DNA of 35,585 bases from SAR202 cluster bacterium (GTDB taxonomy: Bacteria; Chloroflexota; Dehalococcoidia; Lucifugimonadales; UBA1123). A model generated the notes under the pieces. That model did no database searches and was not told the origin of the DNA. It was given only the letters and a program-made list of their open reading frames with translations. The position numbers and the translations under genes were made by a program. The stretch is from the NCBI GenBank assembly GCA_030752795.1, contig JASMDM010000042.1, forward strand, positions 1 through 35,585, written 5' to 3'. Numbering within the stretch: position 1 is the first letter of the stretch; every line of letters begins with the position of its first letter. Shown here piece by piece: positions 30,699-35,585 of this stretch.

Positions 30699-30781
30699 GG
30701 CTGGAGTTCTCCGATTCGGTGTAGCAGCTAGCATTCGGATTTTGTCGATGCGTCACGCCGCACCTTGCTGACAGCACGGTA

Positions 30782-30810
30782 ATTATATTCACGGGCCGGA
30801 TAGTCGTCAA
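30782..30810 (-). promoter_or_regulatory. Strong sigma70-type promoter of the 2-oxo acid dehydrogenase operon
   Basis: On the minus strand TTGACG (30810-30805), a spacer of exactly 17 bases and a perfect TATAAT (30787-30782). Transcription would begin near 30775, giving a leader of about 77 bases to the E1alpha ATG. Confidence 0.8.
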
Positions 30811-30820
30811 AGACAGAACT

Positions 30821-30849
30821 TTGCCGCGTTTCCGTACGTAGTGTACTAT
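30821..30849 (+). promoter_or_regulatory. Putative sigma70-type promoter of ftsH
   Basis: TTGCCG (30821-30826), a 17-base spacer and TACTAT (30844-30849). The start near 30856 leaves a leader of about 54 bases. It is back-to-back with the operon promoter, with the two -35 boxes about 10 bases apart. Confidence 0.55.
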
Positions 30850-30909
30850 GAGGATGGTGCTTGCCGCCCTGACGGGATCGTTCAACAATGGCTTTCACCA
30901 GGAGAATCG

Positions 30910-32754
<1,845 letters not shown>

Positions 32755-33486
32755 CTCCTCTCAGCTTTCAGCTTTCGGCCCTTTCACCCAACCCGCGCAT
32801 GCCGTCTGAGTCGCCGTCTGGGTGTAGACACTTTCTGTATCGCCACCTCCAGCCGGCGGAGCTACTCTCGTGTCCCTCGACCGCGGGTGATCACGTCAAA
32901 ACAAGATGTACAGGCGGGCCCCTCCAGGGATTCGGGAACGCCGGAGACACTTTCGGAAATCAATCCCATTGGATTGGTCGAAATCTGCGAATGGAGCTGA
33001 CACCAGCGATCCCGGAACCGGGCTGACCGCTTTGTGGTCACCTACCAGTTACTTGCTCATCGAATTTGCCGTCTTGATGCTTTCGCTGAAGGACCCAGCG
33101 GAAGGACGGAGGATCTGGGCCCCACCAGGGAATCGAGTGCGTTGTGTGGCTAGATTCTTCGCCTTCAGGCTCAGAATGGCGAGATCAGTTCGCGGCCACT
33201 GATATTGATCATCGCCATAAAGCGGGATGCAAGGGTGCAGCCCTGCCGGGGCATGGGGTGTCCGGTTCATACAGTCCCCATAAACATCCTTGCGGGCGGG
33301 CGGGTGGGACAGAACGAGCCCCGCAGTCGTATCTCGCTCGAGTAGCTTCGACATCAATCCGACCGGCACATGCGAAAATTGCGCATCGAGCCTGCAAAAA
33401 ATTGAGTGCACAAAGATAAACGCTCGATCGCAGATCCATCGGTCGCACCAGGTTCGGCGCGCTAGATGCTGTCCGCGTCGAGTTTC
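32755..33486. other. Gene-poor gap between ftsH and the aminotransferase gene
   Basis: 732 bases with no ORF I can support. Open frames here have uneven composition, and one (33049-33411) simply reads through repeat R5 copy b. A short direct duplication CAGCTTTCAGCTTTCGGC follows the ftsH stop. No terminator with a U tract is obvious for either convergent gene. Confidence 0.5.
33229..33310 (+). repeat. Composite repeat R5, copy b
   Basis: GCAAGGGTGCAGCCCTGCCG, GGGCATGGGGTGTCCGG and, after a variable middle, GCGGGCGGGCGGGTGGGAC. It aligns with the minus strand of 10209-10138: a GCAGCCC...GCCcGGGG start, a GTGTCC core and a GGCGGGTGGGAC end. Confidence 0.5.
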
Positions 33487-34578
33487 CTACCCCGTGAATC
33501 CCGCCTGCGGCAGCACGATCTTCAGCGAGTCGATGACATCTTGTATGTCTTCGGGCGTGGTCAAGCCGAGGTGACCGATACGGAAGATCTGGCCGGATAG
33601 GGACCCTTGTCCGCCGGACAGAACGACATCGTGCTCGGTCCGCATCAGCGTCAGCACCTTTGCAGCGTCCACGCCTTCCGGGATGCTGACCGCGGTTATC
33701 GTGTTGGATGCCGTGCTTTCGACTTCAGGGAAAATCGACAGTCCCAGTCCCCTGACGCCGTCGCGGGTTTGCCTCGCAATCGAGGCATGTCGCTCGAACA
33801 CGCTGCCCATGCCCTCGGCGAGCATTTTGTCCAGCGCCAGATCCATCGCGAACATGACTGACAACCCCGGAGTGAACGGCGGCTGGCCGATTTCGTAGTA
33901 TCGTTTGTAGAGCGCGGCGTCGAAGTAGAATCGCGGCATCTTCGCCTCGGCGTGGGCGTCCCATGCTCGCTCGCTCATGCTGATGAAAGCCAGTCCGGGC
34001 GGGAGCATCCAGCCCTTCTGCGATGCAGTGGCGACCATGTCACAACCCCAGGCGTCGGTCGACAGCGGCATCGAGGCGACGCTGCTAATGCCGTCGACGA
34101 GCAGCAGGGCGTCGAACTCGCCCTTGACGACGCCGGCGATGGCTTGCAAGTCGTTGGCGACGCCGGTGGACGTTTCGTTGTGTGTGACCAGGACGGCCTT
34201 GGCGTCGGGATTCTGCTTCAGCGTCTCGCGGAGCTCATCTAGGTCGAGCGCCCTGCCGAACTTCGCGGCCAGCGTCACGACCTCGGCGCCGTACGCTTCG
34301 GCGATCTCGCCGAACCTGTTGCCGAACACACCGATAGTGGCGTTGATCACCTTGTCGCCCGGAGACAGCACGTTGACGATGGTTGCCTCCATCGCGCCGG
34401 TCCCGGATGCGGTCAGGATCCAGACGTCGCCTTGGGTCTCGAACACCTGCTTGAGGCGGTCCGTGGTCTTGTATAGGAGGTCTTTGAACTCCGGGCCGCG
34501 ATGATTGATCATCGGCTGGGCCATCTCGTCCAGGATATCTTCGGGTACGGGGATCGGTCCCGGGATTCGCAGGTTCAC
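33487..34578 (-). CDS. Alanine-glyoxylate / serine-pyruvate aminotransferase family protein
   Basis: A 363-residue class V PLP enzyme. It begins NLRIPGPIPVPEDILDEMAQ, the usual GPxxVP start of the family. ILTASGTGAMEATIVNVLSP binds the cofactor phosphate region; VTHNETSTGVANDLQAIAGV, LLLVDGISSVASMPLSTDAW (D162, pyridine-contacting) and ATASQKGWMLPPGLAF (K188, Schiff-base lysine) follow. It likely transfers an amino group to glyoxylate or pyruvate, giving glycine or alanine; related enzymes act in photorespiration-like or C1 pathways. The GTG start at 34578 has GGAGGA just upstream, and the ORF extension beyond it lacks homology. Confidence 0.92.
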   Translation of the reverse strand: MNLRIPGPIPVPEDILDEMAQPMINHRGPEFKDLLYKTTDRLKQVFETQGDVWILTASGTGAMEATIVNVLSPGDKVINATIGVFGNRFGEIAEAYGAEVVTLAAKFGRALDLDELRETLKQNPDAKAVLVTHNETSTGVANDLQAIAGVVKGEFDALLLVDGISSVASMPLSTDAWGCDMVATASQKGWMLPPGLAFISMSERAWDAHAEAKMPRFYFDAALYKRYYEIGQPPFTPGLSVMFAMDLALDKMLAEGMGSVFERHASIARQTRDGVRGLGLSIFPEVESTASNTITAVSIPEGVDAAKVLTLMRTEHDVVLSGGQGSLSGQIFRIGHLGLTTPEDIQDVIDSLKIVLPQAGFTG

Positions 34579-34601
34579 GATTGTCCTCCATAGGCGATGT
34601 A

Positions 34602-34619
34602 GGGGCGCTCGAAAGCCCC
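34602..34619. repeat. Short hairpin in the leader of the aminotransferase gene
   Basis: GGGGC (34602-34606) and GCCCC (34615-34619) around an eight-base loop, preceded by GTA. The layout GTAGGGGC...TCGAAAGCCCCGA recalls the R3 palindromes but diverges in the stem. It could be an R3 relative or a leader hairpin. Confidence 0.35.
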
Positions 34620-34980
34620 GACGATTGTAGCAAAACCCGAGCACTCCCGTCAGGCCGTCCGTGACCACGAACTTGAGCTCAGTCCAGCGACTCCGACGAT
34701 CAACCCGCACCGCGGAGCGCCGATACCCGTGCCTCGGGACCGCGATACTCCAGCTTCGCGGCTGTGCGGGAAGCCGGCCATCTTAACGTCCACGATGCGC
34801 AACGCTTGCAAGTGATCTGCATGTGGTCGTGAGATATTGTCCGAAACACCCCGTTCTTCGAGCATTGGAGGTCATCGCATCTTCGATGACATAGCTCGCC
34901 AGCGCGCCGCATCGGACGCATATCAGCGTGGCTCGGTGCATCTGTAGGCGTCTGGATCAGCATCGCGATTGGTCGAAAAC

Positions 34981-35481
34981 ATGTTGACTGCGATATTGCT
35001 GCGATACGTCCTGGATTGTGAGGTGCTCGTCGTGGATGTGCCGAACGAATGCAAAGGTTCGATCAATGAGACCGCAGCGAAGAGTTCAGTATTTGACGCT
35101 TTCCGATTGTGCGATGACGGAGTGTGGATTTGCGTCCGGTTGGTGACAATTCCCATCGGCGATCGGAGGATGTCGGTGTTGCCCGGCACAACATTCACGA
35201 AAGGCGTCGACTTTATGGGCGTGGATGTCGCTGGGGGATCGAAAGAAACGGGCCGTAGATTTGCCCTCCGGCCGGATTGCAAGAGACACGGCGTCCGCTA
35301 CTGCCGAATAGATTTAGAGCGCGCCCGTTGCCGGTGCCATGCAAAAGAAGAGGGCGGACCGTCATGGCCCGCCCTCTTCGCGTTTCAACGTTGTCGCTGG
35401 TCCCCTACGTTGTCAGCATTATCGGGTTGCGCAGAGGCGGCGCAATTTCTGTTTCCGAAAGCTCGTAGGCCTCCTTCTTGA
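34981..35481 (+). CDS. Doubtful hypothetical protein
   Basis: An open frame of 166 residues, MLTAILLRYVLDCEVLVVDV through DDGVWICVRLVTIPIGDRRM. The segment SVLPGTTFTKGVDFMGVDVA looks protein-like. I do not recognise it and there is no clear ribosome site. From about 35340 it runs into the terminator hairpin and the antisense end of the NHL gene, so at least its last third is unlikely to be real coding sequence. It may be a shorter gene or one with a frameshift. Confidence 0.3.
   Translation: MLTAILLRYVLDCEVLVVDVPNECKGSINETAAKSSVFDAFRLCDDGVWICVRLVTIPIGDRRMSVLPGTTFTKGVDFMGVDVAGGSKETGRRFALRPDCKRHGVRYCRIDLERARCRCHAKEEGGPSWPALFAFQRCRWSPTLSALSGCAEAAQFLFPKARRPPS
35343..35379 (-). terminator. Rho-independent terminator of the NHL-repeat gene
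   Basis: GAAGAGGGCGG (35347-35357) pairs with CCGCCCTCTTC (35369-35379), eleven perfect pairs, and on the minus strand TTTT (35346-35343) follows the stem. It begins 26 bases after the stop of the minus-strand gene ending at 35405. Confidence 0.8.
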
Positions 35482-35585
35482 AAACCTGGATCCGGTGGGA
35501 GCCGAAATCGCAGACGAACAACCGGAACTCCTCGTCGACGTGCAGGCCGAGCGGAGCTCGCAGACGCTTCATCCGCCCCAGTTCG
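35405..35585 (-). CDS. NHL-repeat (beta-propeller) protein, C-terminal end, cut by window edge
   Basis: Sixty minus-strand codons enter from the window end and stop at 35405-35407: ELGRMKRLRAPLGLHVDEEF, RLFVCDFGSHRIQVFKKEAY, then ELSETEIAPPLRNPIMLTT. The block APLGLHVDEEFRLFVCDFGS followed by HRIQVF is a textbook NHL repeat (proline-glycine-valine-type strand, then the DxxxHRIQVF strand). NHL propellers act as binding or enzymatic scaffolds, and the role here cannot be given from the last blade. It is followed by a strong terminator. Confidence 0.75.
   Translation of the reverse strand, partial: ELGRMKRLRAPLGLHVDEEFRLFVCDFGSHRIQVFKKEAYELSETEIAPPLRNPIMLTT

Noticed and set aside
33049-33411. 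120-codon ORF between ftsH and the aminotransferase
   Set aside because: It reads through repeat R5 and has no ribosome site or coherent protein features.

Overview
The window is a high-GC bacterial chromosomal segment. Its gene content fits a heterotrophic Chloroflexota of the SAR202 / Dehalococcoidia type: CaiB/BaiF CoA transferases, paired acyl-CoA dehydrogenases, a luciferase-like flavin monooxygenase, a Baeyer-Villiger-type monooxygenase, several small hydrolases and many short dispersed palindromes. This assignment is inferred from gene content; there is no rRNA or other decisive marker here.

Layout. 1-1442 is a scrapyard: an IS3-family element, itself broken, inserted into an already decayed restriction-helicase gene. 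1720-7002 holds a dienelactone hydrolase, a small orphan ORF between dispersed repeats, a crotonase and two acyl-CoA dehydrogenases, each preceded by the same ~70 bp leader. 7003-7490 is an array of four palindromic repeats. 7491-9997 (minus) is a two-domain CoA transferase with a frameshift. 10494-11036 is the most interesting gene: a peroxiredoxin-like lipoprotein whose peroxidatic cysteine codon is an in-frame TGA followed by a bacterial SECIS-like hairpin, so probably a selenoprotein. 11197-12866 (minus) is an amt-PII ammonium module, divergent from malate synthase (13154-14857). 14899-21001 (minus) has a frameshifted GIY-YIG/UvrC-like protein, a flavin monooxygenase, a small ORF, larB, an RDD membrane protein and gamma-glutamyltransferase. 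It also holds a 131 bp MITE inserted into one of the palindromic repeats. 21100-26336 has an MFS transporter, a Baeyer-Villiger-type monooxygenase, a frameshifted HSL-type esterase, a DUF6295-like protein and a second, frameshifted dienelactone hydrolase. 26530-30698 (minus) is a 2-oxo acid dehydrogenase operon (E1alpha, E1beta, E2, lipB). It is driven by a near-consensus promoter divergent from ftsH (30910-32754). The end carries an alanine-glyoxylate-type aminotransferase, an uncertain ORF, and the C-terminus of an NHL-repeat protein with its terminator.

How it works together. The 2-oxo acid dehydrogenase complex and its lipoylation enzyme form one functional unit. Malate synthase and the glyoxylate aminotransferase both touch glyoxylate. 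The oxygenases, esterase, dienelactone hydrolases, CoA transferase, crotonase and acyl-CoA dehydrogenases suggest oxidation of recalcitrant organic acids or lactones, although they are not one operon.

Caution. Four otherwise intact genes carry five reading-frame breaks between them. Each can be explained by loss of one or two bases in a short homopolymer. Either the genome is accumulating indels or the assembly has residual indel errors. The TGA in the peroxiredoxin is not of this kind, because its frame is continuous.
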